Positions 22,310 to 32,881 of a DNA stretch of 64,000 bases are shown piece after piece. The stretch spans positions 79,012,852-79,076,851 of the forward strand of contig CM066736.1 in the NCBI GenBank assembly GCA_033961575.1. The letters run 5' to 3'. The notes beneath the pieces are model-generated. The model searched no databases and was not told the origin of the DNA. It saw only the letters and a list, made by a program, of their open reading frames with translations. The stretch comes from Aselliscus stoliczkanus. Taxonomy: Eukaryota; Chordata; Mammalia; Chiroptera; Hipposideridae. Position numbers and translations under genes: made by a program. Every line of letters begins with the position of its first letter. Positions within the stretch are counted from its first letter, which is position 1.

Positions 22310-23869
22310 ATAAGAGGGGTCAGTGAAGAGCCAGTAGTTAATCTTCCATATAATGTAATTGCTTATTATTTCTCTATGTTCATAATCTACCTTGGAGGGA
22401 AACTTTCCTAATGGACCATGTTAGAAATGATGCTGTGACCCAAACTACAAAAACATTTATTGCCTATATCTCTCATGTTTTGTGTGCAACATAAACTGTC
22501 CGAAAGTATGGGGTTTTTTTTCATGTATTATTATTATTCTACTGAGATATTTGCGATACCATTAAGGAGGATGGAAGCTGCACTTTTCTTCCATTTCTGT
22601 AATCTACCTCCATATTCAGCATACATGGACATGAGTCAGTTGTCCCTGGAGTTACAAATTTCCCAGAAAAGCACCCTGTTTCTGTATCTAACATAAATGT
22701 AATTGAGTGTTCATTAGCATCTACTTTGTGTGTGGCAGTCAGTACTTAAAGATCAAAACTATGACAGTGTTCTACATCAAACACGTAAAAAAATTTTATA
22801 CTCAGCAGTAGATATCTCTCTCTGTTTTCAAAATCCTTTGGACACTGTCCCATGCTGCCCAGATTTCTCTCTTCCCCTCATTCCTGACCTCTCTTCTTTA
22901 ATCTCTTACTACCCTCAAATTCATGATCATTTGTTTTTGAAAAAGAGTACGACTATCATTTTTACTTTCTTGTAAGAGACTCCTTTCACCTCAGGTGGCT
23001 TTTCACTGTATTTTCTAAACTCAGTTTGTTACCTGAGAGAAATTCTGATACAAGCTATTATAATAATGTATCTTTCATTCCCACACTAGTATCTACTTAA
23101 AACTTTTGTCAGGAAAAAAAGATATCCCACTCTGTTCATTTATTCACCCATCCCTGTCTACAATAAACTCAACAGGGGCTTTCAGTCCCCATGTTACTTT
23201 GCTCTAAAGGTGTAGTGATGATGGAGCCATGTATCATGCCCTCAAGATGCCTGTTGTCTAGGAGAAGAAATGAGTCAGTCCACATGTCTATGCCATAAGA
23301 AAAGGACAAAGAAGCAAGTAAATTCCATAGAAGAGGCAAAACCTGACCTGGTGCTCTGTGGAGGATTTATAATCTCGTTAGTAATGAGAAGACCCTCTCA
23401 GTTCCCCTCCCTCAAGTCTAAGATATACCATCTTTTCATCACACCACAAAGGAAGAATATAAAGTCTGGTGCCAAGGTAAAAAGCCAGGATGCTCAAGAA
23501 TTTTGAACAGTCCAAGCCAACAAGACATGAGATATAAGAGGTCTAGGCTGGCCTCTGAACCCCAGGCTGAGAAACCTGAGATCTAGATGTGGTAGGAAAA
23601 GCAAACAAATAGTTCCCAAGTGCAGACACTCGATGCAACCTGAGCAAATTCCCGATCCTCCTCGCTACTCTGTAAAGGGAAAAAAAATGACAACTCATGA
23701 TCTTTACAGTCCCTTCCGGTTCCAACGTGCTCGGAATGCATGTGATTGAGAGAACCCTGGTTGACGAAAAGGAGGCACTGAAAGATTTTGAACAATTACT
23801 TTATAATTAATAACTAAAAATTTCCCTTTAAATAATAAGAGTTTAAAAAATAAAAATTGAAGGCATGTG
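22310..23869. other. Intron, unannotated
   Basis: No gene is seen. Part of 22840-22930 ('TCATTCCTGACCTCTC') may be L2-like. Confidence 0.4.
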
Positions 23870-23947
23870 TTGGGTTGTAGGAAAAGTCATGATGTATTTT
23901 TGCAATGAAAAACAAAAAAATATGTCATGACTTTTCCAACGACCCAA
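23870..23947. mobile_element. Palindromic mariner MITE, copy 5
   Basis: 78 bp with left end 'TTGGGTTGTAGGAAAAGTC' and right end 'GACTTTTCCAACGACCCAA'. TA lies to the right at 23948-23949 and TG to the left. Confidence 0.86.
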
Positions 23948-24039
23948 TATTTGTGCTTTGTCAGAATCCACTGGTTATAATTTAACCATAAAAAGAAAGT
24001 CTAAATTCTCCAGTATAGCTTTTAAAAAAAAATATTCCA

Positions 24040-24240
24040 ACTTCATGTGTAAAATTCTCTCCTTTCTCTATTATCTAACCTTATTTGACACTGTATCCTC
24101 TCCTTCAAATGCTCTTCCCAGTTCACCTTGGTCTACTGAAAACTCTTCTATTCATCATTCAGATCTCAGATTACTTGTCACATTCTCTAAATGCCTTCTT
24201 TCATAAATCCAACCTCACTCTCCCAAAACACACAGAAAAT
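24040..24240 (+). repeat. L2 LINE fragment, sense
   Basis: 'CAAATGCTCTTCCCAGTTC', 'CATTCAGATCTCAGATTAC' and 'CTCTAAATGCCTTCTTTC' match the order of the sense L2 3' region. Confidence 0.6.
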
Positions 24241-24289
24241 ACCTCCGGGTTAGGGTTTCTTTTCTTGGGTTTTTTTTGCACATATTTTT

Positions 24290-24985
24290 CTACAGTTTTA
24301 CTGAGGATGGGGTGCATGAAGAAGGATACTTTAGTCAGTGCAAACAGCTCAATTGTGATTTAGCACAGCTGTGAGAACAGCATGGCTATGGAACAGCTCA
24401 ATAGTGTTACAGCTCAATTATGAAGCAGCATATCTATGAAACAACACAGCTGTGAGGAGGTTCTAGGGCAAGGAGGCCTTGGGACCAGGCCCCTCTCTGG
24501 TTAGACAGCTCTGCCGTGCCCTGCTCTGCTCCAGCTAGACATCCTTCAATGTTTCAGCACCAGCTGGGGAAACACCAGTCTTTGGTGAAAAGGGAAAAGT
24601 GTGCTCCCAAGCTAGAGGTGAGCTGACTTATATAGACAGAAGTTCCTGTCCCTGGTCCCTGATGGACTGCTCTTTCCTCATGCAAATGAGGACTCTAAAT
24701 CCTTACAATTTGATTGGTCCAAAAAAATGTCCTGGTTGGTCAGAATGGAGCTGCTCTAATTGGTCTGAAGATGCTGATGGTGACATAGCTGTGCAACTCC
24801 GATTGGACAAGGAAAATCTCAGTCCTATTGGTTGAAATACAATTCCAGGAACTCCTTTACAAGGGCTGGATCAAATGTCAGGAACAAATGTCCTGATCAA
24901 ATGTGCAGACAGACAGTTCAGTGCAGACTTCTACCTGAAGCCCCTGTGTAGAAATAGCTGCTAGGCTCTGTTTTTTTAGAATTTG
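24290..24985 (-). repeat. Probable solo LTR of an old endogenous retrovirus
   Basis: On the minus strand a cluster of inverted CCAAT-type boxes (24711-24832) is followed by an octamer and a TATA box, then about 330 bases rich in repeated 'CTGTTCCATAG' and 'ATTGAGCTGT' motifs. This order fits U3 then R/U5 of a retroviral LTR. No viral gene remnant lies beside it, so it would be a solo LTR. The family and the exact ends are not determined. Confidence 0.5.
24628..24835 (-). promoter_or_regulatory. Promoter-like cluster: CCAAT boxes, octamer, TATA
   Basis: Read on the minus strand there are five ATTGG-complement motifs (near 24828, 24803, 24759, 24735 and 24713; one of these, at 24735, is imperfect). 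Then follows an ATTTGCAT octamer at 24680-24687 and CTATATAA at 24628-24635. The spacing is that of a polymerase II promoter pointing away from DLG2. Activity cannot be judged from sequence. Confidence 0.5.
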
Positions 24986-24989
24986 AGCC

Positions 24990-26171
24990 CAGTTTGCCAG
25001 CAGGAGCCTTTCTTGATAGATATCTTCTTTCTCAGGGTCCACAATATTTTTCGTTTTATGTGTCTGTCATGCTCAATCTTCCATCTACATTGAATACATG
25101 GATTACAGGTATAATGTTTTATTGTCTTGGTCTACTCCTTCTGTCATCTGTGTCATTGCTAGGTCAGTTTTGACTTATTTTTCTTCTTGTGATGACTTGT
25201 ATTTCCCTGCTCCGTTGCATGCTAAGCAATTTTTATTGGCTGCCATGTACTATAAATTTTACCATATTGGGTACTGGATATTTTTGTGACCTACAGATAT
25301 TCTTGAATTTTCTTCGGTAAGTGATTACATTACTTGGAAACAGCTCATTCCTCTTGGGTCTTGCTTTTAAGTTTCGTAAGCAGGACAGAACAACATTTAG
25401 TGCTAGGACTGATTTTACCTGGACTGTTGTAAAACTCTTTCTCTATTCTTCCTGATGCACTATGAATTTTGAGGGTTCTGTTTGTTTGTTGGTTGGTTGG
25501 TTGGTTGGTTTGGTTTTGTCTGGCTGGTGGGGAAGAGACACTATTCCCAGCCTTGTGTGACCTCCTGGAATTGTTCCCTTTAATCCTTTTGGGTGATTCT
25601 CTCTCTCATCTCTGGCAGTTTTCTGACACATATGAATTGATTAATACTCTGCTGAATAAATAAGGGGAACCCTTGTACATCTTTAACATTCCTTCTCTAG
25701 CCATCTGTTCTTAGGTATTACACTTTATAAACTCAGACCTCTCTGGATTCTCAACTTCATCTCCTCAACTTGTGGAAGATCCTGGCTCCATTTGAGTTCT
25801 CCTCTGCACCAGGCCTTTGAAAGCTTTTCCAGTCACTAATCATAGGCTCCTCTTCTTTCCTATATTTCAAGGTTCTCTGTTTCTTGATGTCCACTGTCTT
25901 GAGTGCTCTTTCACATATTCTGTTGGGCTTTTATACTTTTTCACATGGTAATGAAAATCCAGTCATTGTTACTCTATTATGCCCTCCAGTGGCATTACTA
26001 CTGTTTGCTAATTGAATTTAACTTTGACATCTTTTTTGTTTATTTCTTATTGGTATGATGTTACACAAGTTGTCCAAATATTTTTGTTGTTATCTGGAAT
26101 AAATATTTGACAATAGTATATACTTAAGTTATTCTCTACATTCTGTTGTTAGTTTTCTCATATATGCTTCA
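24990..26171. other. Intron, possibly old L1-derived in part
   Basis: T-rich text between 25030 and 25680 has the look of a reversed ancient L1 3' region ('GCTGCCATGTACTATAAATT'), but I cannot place it securely. A GGTT tandem run lies at 25490-25511. Confidence 0.35.
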
Positions 26172-26951
26172 TACTTTTTAAAATTTTTATTAAATGTATT
26201 GGGATAACATTGGCTAGTAAAATCATATAGGTTTCAAATGCACATTGCTATAATACATCATCTATCCATTGCATTGAGTGTTCACCACCCAGAGTCAATT
26301 CTCTTTTTGTCACCATATATTTGACCCCCTTTTCACTCTTCTGTGACTTCCCTCTGCTAACCACTAAATTGTTGTCTGTGTCTATGAGTTTGTTTCTTTG
26401 TTTGTTTGTTTGTTTGTTACTTTCAGTTTTACATCCCACGTATGAGTGAAGCCATATGGTTCTCAACTTTTTCTGTCTGTCTGACTTATTTCGCTTTGCC
26501 TGATAATCTCAAGATGCACCCATGTTGTCAAAAATGGCAGGATTTCATCTTATTGCCAAGTAATATTCCATTGTACATATGGACCACATCTTCTTTATCC
26601 AATCATCTTTCAAAGAACACTTTGGTTGTTTCTATGTCTTACCACTGAGAATAATGCTGCAATGAACATAGAGGTACATATATCTTTATGGATATAAGTT
26701 TTCAGACTTTTTGGGTAGATACCCAGAAGAGGGATTGTTGGGTCATATGGTAATTCTATTCTTAATTTTTTGAGGAATCTCCATACTGCTTTCCATAGTA
26801 GCTTTATCAATGTACATTCCCACCAGCAGTGTACATTGTTCCTTTTTCTCCACAGCCTCTCCAACACTTGTTATTACTTCGCTTCTTGATGACAGCCATT
26901 CTAACAGGTGTGAGGTGGTATCTCATTATGGTTTTGATTTGCATTTCCCTA

Positions 26952-27233
<282 letters not shown>

Positions 27234-27963
27234 TCATTTACTTTTGCTTTTACTTCCCTTGCCTTTGAGGTCAAATTTATAAAATCCTCTCTGAACCCAA
27301 CGCCCGTAAGTTTAGTACCTATGCTCTCTTTTATGTAATTTATTATTTCAGATCTTATGTTTAGGTCTTTGATCCATTTTGAGTTACTTTTGGTATATGG
27401 TGATTGACAGCAATCTAGTTTCATTATTTTGCACATGGCTTTCCAATTTTTCTCCATTGTATGTTTTTGGCTCCTTTTCAAAAATTATCTGCCTGTATAT
27501 ATGTGGATTAATTTCTGGGTTCTCAATTTTATTCCATTGGTCAGTGTGTCTGTTTTTCTGCCAATACCTTGCTGTTTTGATTATTGTCACTTTGTAGTAT
27601 AAATTGAAGTCAGGGAGTGTGATACCTCCAGCCTTGTTCTTTTTCCCTAAGATTGCCCTGACTATTCAGAGTCTTTTGTGGTTCCATAAAAATCTGATGA
27701 TTTTTTTGGTTCTATTTCTATAAAAATTGCCATTGGGTTTTTGATGAGGATTGCATTAAATCTTAATTTCACTTTGGGTTATATGGTCATTTTTAGTATA
27801 TTGATTCTACCAGTCCATGAACAGGGAATATCTTTCCATTTCTTTGTATCTTCTTCAATTTCTTTTAATAATAGTGTATAGTTTTCAGAGTATAGATCCT
27901 TCGCATCCTTTGTTGAGTTTATTTCTAGGTATTTTATTCTTTTTGTTGTAATTGCAAAAGGAA

Positions 27964-28368
27964 TTATATATTTTCGTGTTTTTTTCCTGAAATTTCATTT
28001 TTAGTATATAAGAAAGCAGTGGATTTTTGTACATTGATTTTGTAATCCACAATTTCACTGTATTTGTTTATTGTTTCTAATAGGTTTTTGGTGGAGTCTT
28101 TAGGATTTTCTATATAAAGAATCGTGTCATGTGCAAAAAGTGACAATTGAACTTCTTCATTCTCAATTTGGATGCTTTTTATTTCATTCTCTTGCCTGAT
28201 TGCTCTGGCTAGGACTCCCAATACTAGTTGAATAATAGTGGTGACAGGGGGCATCCCTGTCTTGTTCCTGATCTTATAGGAAAAGCTTTTCACGTAAAGT
28301 ATTATATTAGCTGGGGGTTTGTCATATATGGCCTTTATTATGTTGAGGTACTTTCCTTCTATACCCAT
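27964..28368 (-). pseudogene. L1 ORF2 reverse transcriptase fragment
   Basis: 134 open codons on the minus strand with the L1 reverse transcriptase order: 'MGIEGKYLNIIKAIYDKP', a 'GMPPVTTIIQLVLGVLARAI' segment and the catalytic-box region. The usual FADD catalytic box reads FAHD (28126-28137), so the first metal-binding aspartate is lost. Flanking parts of ORF2 lie in other frames (29180-29527, 27122-27481, 26610-26867), which shows that the frame is broken. Not functional. Confidence 0.9.
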
Positions 28369-28476
28369 TTTATTAAGTGTTTTAATTATAAATGGATGTT
28401 ATGTCTTGTCGAATGCTTTTTCTGCATCTATTGATATAACCATATGATTTTTAACCTTTATTTTGTTTATGTAGTA

Positions 28477-28810
28477 CAGGGGTTGGCAAACTGCAGCTCA
28501 CAAGCCACATGCGGCTATTTGGGTACACTCCATCTCAAAAGTTTGCCCACCCCTAGAAGAGCCAATCCTGTCCCTCACAACAATTTAAAAATTATTTGAG
28601 AGCCATAAATATATTTTTACAAATAAGGAAAGTTTAAAGTAATGTTATAAATGAAACTATGATAGTTTTATGAAACTATGATAGTTTTATTTTCACTTTC
28701 AATTTTACTTCAGAGCCGCATGTACTTACCCAGAGAGCCTCATGTGACTTGTGAGCTGCAGTTTGCCGACTCCTGGCAGCTTTTCTGTCTCAAAAGTTTG
28801 CTGACCCCTG
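28477..28810. mobile_element. 334-bp hAT element with duplicated ends, inside the L1
   Basis: Terminal inverted repeats CAGGGGTTGGCAAACT and AGTTTGCTGACCCCTG. The 8-base target duplication is ATGTAGTA at 28469-28476 and ATGTAGTG at 28811-28818. The L1 text continues across the join, so it inserted into the L1. There is an extra inward copy of each end: 'GTTTGCCCACCCCT' at 28541-28554 and 'GTTTGCCGACTCCTG' at 28761-28775. It has no transposase, so it needed one supplied in trans. Confidence 0.88.
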
Positions 28811-29771
28811 ATGTAGTGTATCACATTGATCGATTTGCATATATTGAACCATCCTTGTGCCCCTGGAATGAACGCCACTTGATCGTGGCGTATAATCATT
28901 TTGATGTATTCAGTTTGCTAGTATTTTGTTTAGGATTTTTATGTCTGTGTTCATCAGTGATATTGGTCTGTAGTTTTTTGTGTGTGTGTTACCAAGTTTT
29001 GGTTTCAGGGTAATGTTGGTCCCATAAAATGAGTTAGGACATATTTCTTCTTCAATTTTTTGAAAAGTGAATAGAGCAGGTATTAAATCATCATTGAATT
29101 TTAGGTAGAATTCATAGTGAAGACTTCTGGTCCTGGACTTTTGCTTTAGGGGAGGTTTTGGATGACTGATTCAGTTTCCTTACTGTTGATCGGTAGATTT
29201 TCCAGTTTTGCGATTCAGTCTAAGAAGATTATTTATTTCTAAGAACTTGTCCATTTCTTCTATGTTATTGAATTTGGTGGCATATAGTCCTTCATAGTAT
29301 TCTTGTATGATTTTTTTGCATTGCTGTGGTATCCACCATAACTTCTCCTCTTTCATTTCTGATATTTTTGTGTCTTTTCTCTTTCTTTCCTTAGTGAGAC
29401 TAGCCAAGAGTTTGTCAATTGTATTAATCTTTTCAAAGAACCAGTTCTTTGTTGCATTAATTTTTTTTCTATTGTCTTTTTGTTCTCTATTTTGTTTAAT
29501 TCTGCTCAAATTTTTATTTCCTTCCATCTGCTAACTTAGGGTTTCATTTGTTCTTCTTTTCTCTAATTCCTTAAGTTGTAATGTTAGGTTGTTTATTTGG
29601 GATTGTTCTTGTTTCTTGAGATAGGCCTGTTATGATACAAATTTCCCTCTTAATAGTGCTTTCACAGATCCCAATAATTTGGATACAATGCATTTTCATT
29701 CTCATTTGTTTCTATGTATCTCTTCTCTTGACTTCTTCTTGATCTCCCCTCTTATTTCTCCTTTGACTCAG

Positions 29772-30339
29772 TCATTCTTTAGTAGCATATTGTTTAATCT
29801 CCATGTAGTTGTGATCTTTTTCCATTTTCTTTTTGCAATTGATCTCCGATTTGAAAGCATCGTGGTTAGAGAATAATATACTTGGTATGATTTCAGTCTT
29901 CTTATATTTGCTGTGGCTAGTTTGTGTTCCCAACATATGATCTATCCTTGAGAATGTGCCATGTGCACTAAGAAAGAATGTATAGTCTGGTGTTCTAGGA
30001 TGAAAAACTCTGTAAATGTCAATTATGTCTATTTGGTCTGATGTGTCATTCAAGGTAAATATTTCCTTATTGATTTTCTGTTTGGATGATCTATTCAAAG
30101 CTGTCAATGGCGTATTTAGGCCCCCTATTATAATTGTGTTTTTGTCAGTTTCTCCCTTTCATTCTGTTATTAGTTGCTTTATATATTTTGGTGTTCCATG
30201 ATTGGGAATGTATATATTGATAAGAGTTATTTCTTGTTGTATTGTCCCCCTTTATCATTATGAAATGCCCATTTTTGTCTCTTGTTACCATTGTTATCCT
30301 GAAGTCTGTTCCATCAGATGTAAGTATAGGTACATCCAC
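29772..30339 (-). pseudogene. L1 ORF2 endonuclease fragment
   Basis: Two open pieces on the minus strand, 30339-30145 ('GHFIMIKGDNTTRNN') and 30107-29772 ('IDIIDIYRVFHPRTPDY', 'FFLSAHGTFSRIDHMLG'), match the apurinic endonuclease-like domain at the N-terminus of ORF2, including the SRIDH catalytic segment. The frame is interrupted between them. Confidence 0.88.
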
Positions 30340-31241
30340 TTTTCTCTAATGCCATTTGTTTAGAGTATCATTTTCCACCCTTTTACTTTGAGTCTGTATT
30401 TGTCCTTGCATCTGAAATGTGTCTCTTGAAGGCAGCATATGGTTGGGTTTTGTTGGGGTTTTTTGTTGTTGTTTTTTGTTTGTTTGTTTGTTTGTTTTAT
30501 CTAATCTGATACTCTGTGCTTTTTTATTGGTGAATTCATTTTATTTACACTTAGGGTGATTATTGATATGTGAGGATTTCCTATAGCCATTTTATCTTTT
30601 GCTTTCTGGTAATTCAGTGTCTCCATTGCTTCTTTGTCTTTATATTTCTGTCTGTTATTTTAGTTTGGTGGTATGATTTTTTTTCAGTCTGTTTCTTCTT
30701 TTTTTATGTTATGTGTCTCACTTCTGGATTTTTTTTTTGAGTGGTTACCATTAAGTTTATATATGAGGTGTAATCACAAAATACAGTAAATATGTAAATT
30801 TTAAAAGTTTATTACAGTAAAAGTCACACTGCCAATTATCCCCCTTGCTTCCAACACTTATCCCATTGTTCTTGCCATTTTCTGGAGTAGTTCTGGAAGT
30901 CCTCTTTCATGAACATCTTTAGTTGTGCTGTCATGGCTGCTTCGATGTCCTGAATAATTTTGACTTTGGGGAAGAGCCAGAAGTTGCACGGTGCCAGATC
31001 TGGTGAATAAGGTGGATGAGGAGACACTGTAATATTTTTATTTGACACAAATTGCCATATACCAGAAGTGATGTGTGACACAGAGCCTTTCTGTGTGATC
31101 AAAACATAACGATGAATGCTGTGCTGAGTGCCATCCAACAGAAAAACAGGGGTGTTCAATATGGGAAGTGGTGCATCGAACCTTAGTAACAGTGTGTGAC
31201 AGTGTGCAGTCAGTCAGGTGTGAGCTATGGTTGAGAGAAGG

Positions 31242-31268
31242 TTTTTTTTTTTTTTTTTTTTTTAGCTG
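31242..31268 (-). mobile_element. Tiny poly(T)-AGCTG insertion with target duplication
   Basis: 22 T followed by AGCTG, flanked on both sides by GAGAGAAGG (31233-31241 and 31269-31277). On the minus strand this reads CAGCT plus poly(A), the exact end of the type B SINEs ('GGATGGCTCAGCT' then A). It may be a SINE insertion truncated to its last five bases. Confidence 0.6.
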
Positions 31269-31298
31269 GAGAGAAGGTATGTTTTGAAGTGTGCCATA

Positions 31299-31417
31299 GG
31301 ACCGGCCAAGCAGCGCGGAGGTTAAGCGCTGGCTTGGGAAGCCAGCAGCCCCGGTTCGGTCCCACATATGAGGGCTAGTAACATTGCCCTCAAAAAAAAT
31401 AAAATAATAAAATAATA
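31299..31417 (+). mobile_element. Type A tRNA-derived SINE inside the mariner
   Basis: It starts 'GGACCGGCCAAGCAGCGC', contains 'GGTTAAGCGCTGGC' and the B-box-like 'GGTTCGGTCCC', and ends in 'TTGCCCTC' plus an A-rich tail. A 12-base target duplication AAGTGTGCCATA flanks it at 31287-31298 and 31418-31429. Confidence 0.93.
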
Positions 31418-32530
31418 AAGTGTGCCATAAATCATCCTCCATCATGACAATGCTCCATGTCACACATCGCTTCTGATGTACAGCAATTGCCATCAAATAA
31501 AAACGTTACAGTATGTCCTCATCCACCTTATTCACCGGATCTGGCACCTTGGACTTCTAGCTCTTCCCCAAAGTCAAAATTATTCAGGGCATCCAGGCAG
31601 CCATAACAACACAACTAAAGACACTCATGAAAGAGGACTTCCAGAACTGCTTTAGAAAGTGGCAAGAACGATGGAATAAGTATATTCAAAATGAGAGGAA
31701 ATATTTTAAGGGGGATTGGTGGCAATGTGTCTTTTACTGTAATATTTTTTTAAACATTCATAATATTGTTTGATCACACCTCATAAAAGAAAGATCATAT
31801 GTACAGTAGTCCCTTTTCTTCCCCATGCATCTTATCTCTATTCCCCTTTGCAAATTCAGATCTTTACTCCCTCCCATTTTATGTGTTTTTTTTTCCACAA
31901 ATTATCCCTATTTATGCTGTAAATTAATTTCTGAGTTGCAGTAGCAAATTGTATCTTTTTCTTCTCTCTTTTTTTAATCTTCTTTACTCTTTATGTTATG
32001 TTTAAGTGTTTAGTGCCCTGCTCTGTGTATGGGATGCTGTTTCCTGCTTCCGTCTGTCTGTTAGTAATCCTACTCATAGTTTTGTATCCTTTTGTCTTTT
32101 TGTTTCCGATAAAATAACCTCTTTCAGTGTTTCCTATAATGCAGGCCTTGTGGTGCAAAATTCCTTCAGCTTCTATATACCTGGAAAGGTCTTTATTCCT
32201 CCTTCATATCTAAAGGATAATCTTGCTGGTATATTATTCTTAGCTGGTAATTCCTCTATTTCGACAATTTAAATATTTCATTCCACTCCCTCCTGGCTTG
32301 CAGAGCTTCTGCTGTAAAATCTAATGATACTCTAATGGGCTTTCCTTTGTAGGTGTTCGTCTTCTTTTTCTTGGCTGCCTTGAGAATTCTTTCTTTGTCA
32401 TTAATTTTTGACAGCTTCAATATAATGTGCCTTGGAGAAGGCCTATTAGGAGTGAGGCAATTAGGTGTTCTGTTTGCTTCTTGAATTCGAGGATCTAGTT
32501 CTTTCCACAGGCTTGGGAAGTTCTCGTTAA

Positions 32531-32881
32531 CTATTCATTTGAATAAACTTCCTTCTTCCTCTCTTCTCCTTCTGGTATACCAGTTATTCTTATATTGCTC
32601 TTTCTGATGGAGTCAGACAGTTCTTGTAGAGTTCTTTTATTTCTTTTAACTCTCAAGTCTCTCTCTTCTTCTATCTGCATCATTTCCAGATTTCTAGTTT
32701 CAATATCACTAATTCTTTCCTCCTTCTTGTCAGTTCTATTTCCTAAGCTTGCTATTTCATTCTTCATCTCTTTTATTGAGTTCTTCAGCTCCAGAATTTC
32801 TATTTGGTTCTTTTTAAAAATTCTAATCCCTTTGGTAAAATATTCCTTTTGTTCATTGATTTTTTTTTCTGAGTTCATCAA
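32531..32881 (-). pseudogene. L1 ORF1 fragment (coiled coil to start of RNA-binding domain)
   Basis: 116 open codons on the minus strand, lysine/glutamate-rich with heptad-like 'EILELKNSIKEMKNEIASL', leading to 'NIRITGIPEGEE', the conserved L1 ORF1 motif that opens the RNA-recognition region. The frame stops shortly after, and the C-terminal domain is degraded. L1 ORF1 normally is about 330 residues, so only a third is preserved. Confidence 0.87.

Larger units (their letters stand above)
30764..31783. mobile_element. Foldback mariner with two inverted transposase 3' halves
   Basis: It runs from TGAGGTGTAATCA to TGATCACACCTCA, with TA on both sides (30762-30763 and 31784-31785). The left arm (about 30764-31085) encodes on the minus strand the C-terminal part of a mariner transposase, including 'PPYSPDLAP'. 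The right arm (about 31458-31783) encodes the same region on the plus strand with the same motif, then stops and frameshifts. The two arms are thus an inverted duplication of the element's 3' half. A SINE (31299-31417) and a poly(T) insertion (31242-31268) lie in the centre. It sits in the L1 and cannot encode an active transposase. Confidence 0.87.

Noticed and set aside
24085..24363. Open frame with hydrophobic stretch as a membrane protein
   Set aside because: It spans an L2 fragment and a T-rich stretch and has no splice or domain support.
30836..31159. Open minus-strand frame with mariner transposase motif as a possible domesticated gene
   Set aside because: It is only the C-terminal third, lies in a foldback derivative inside a dead L1, and its second-aspartate region is altered.
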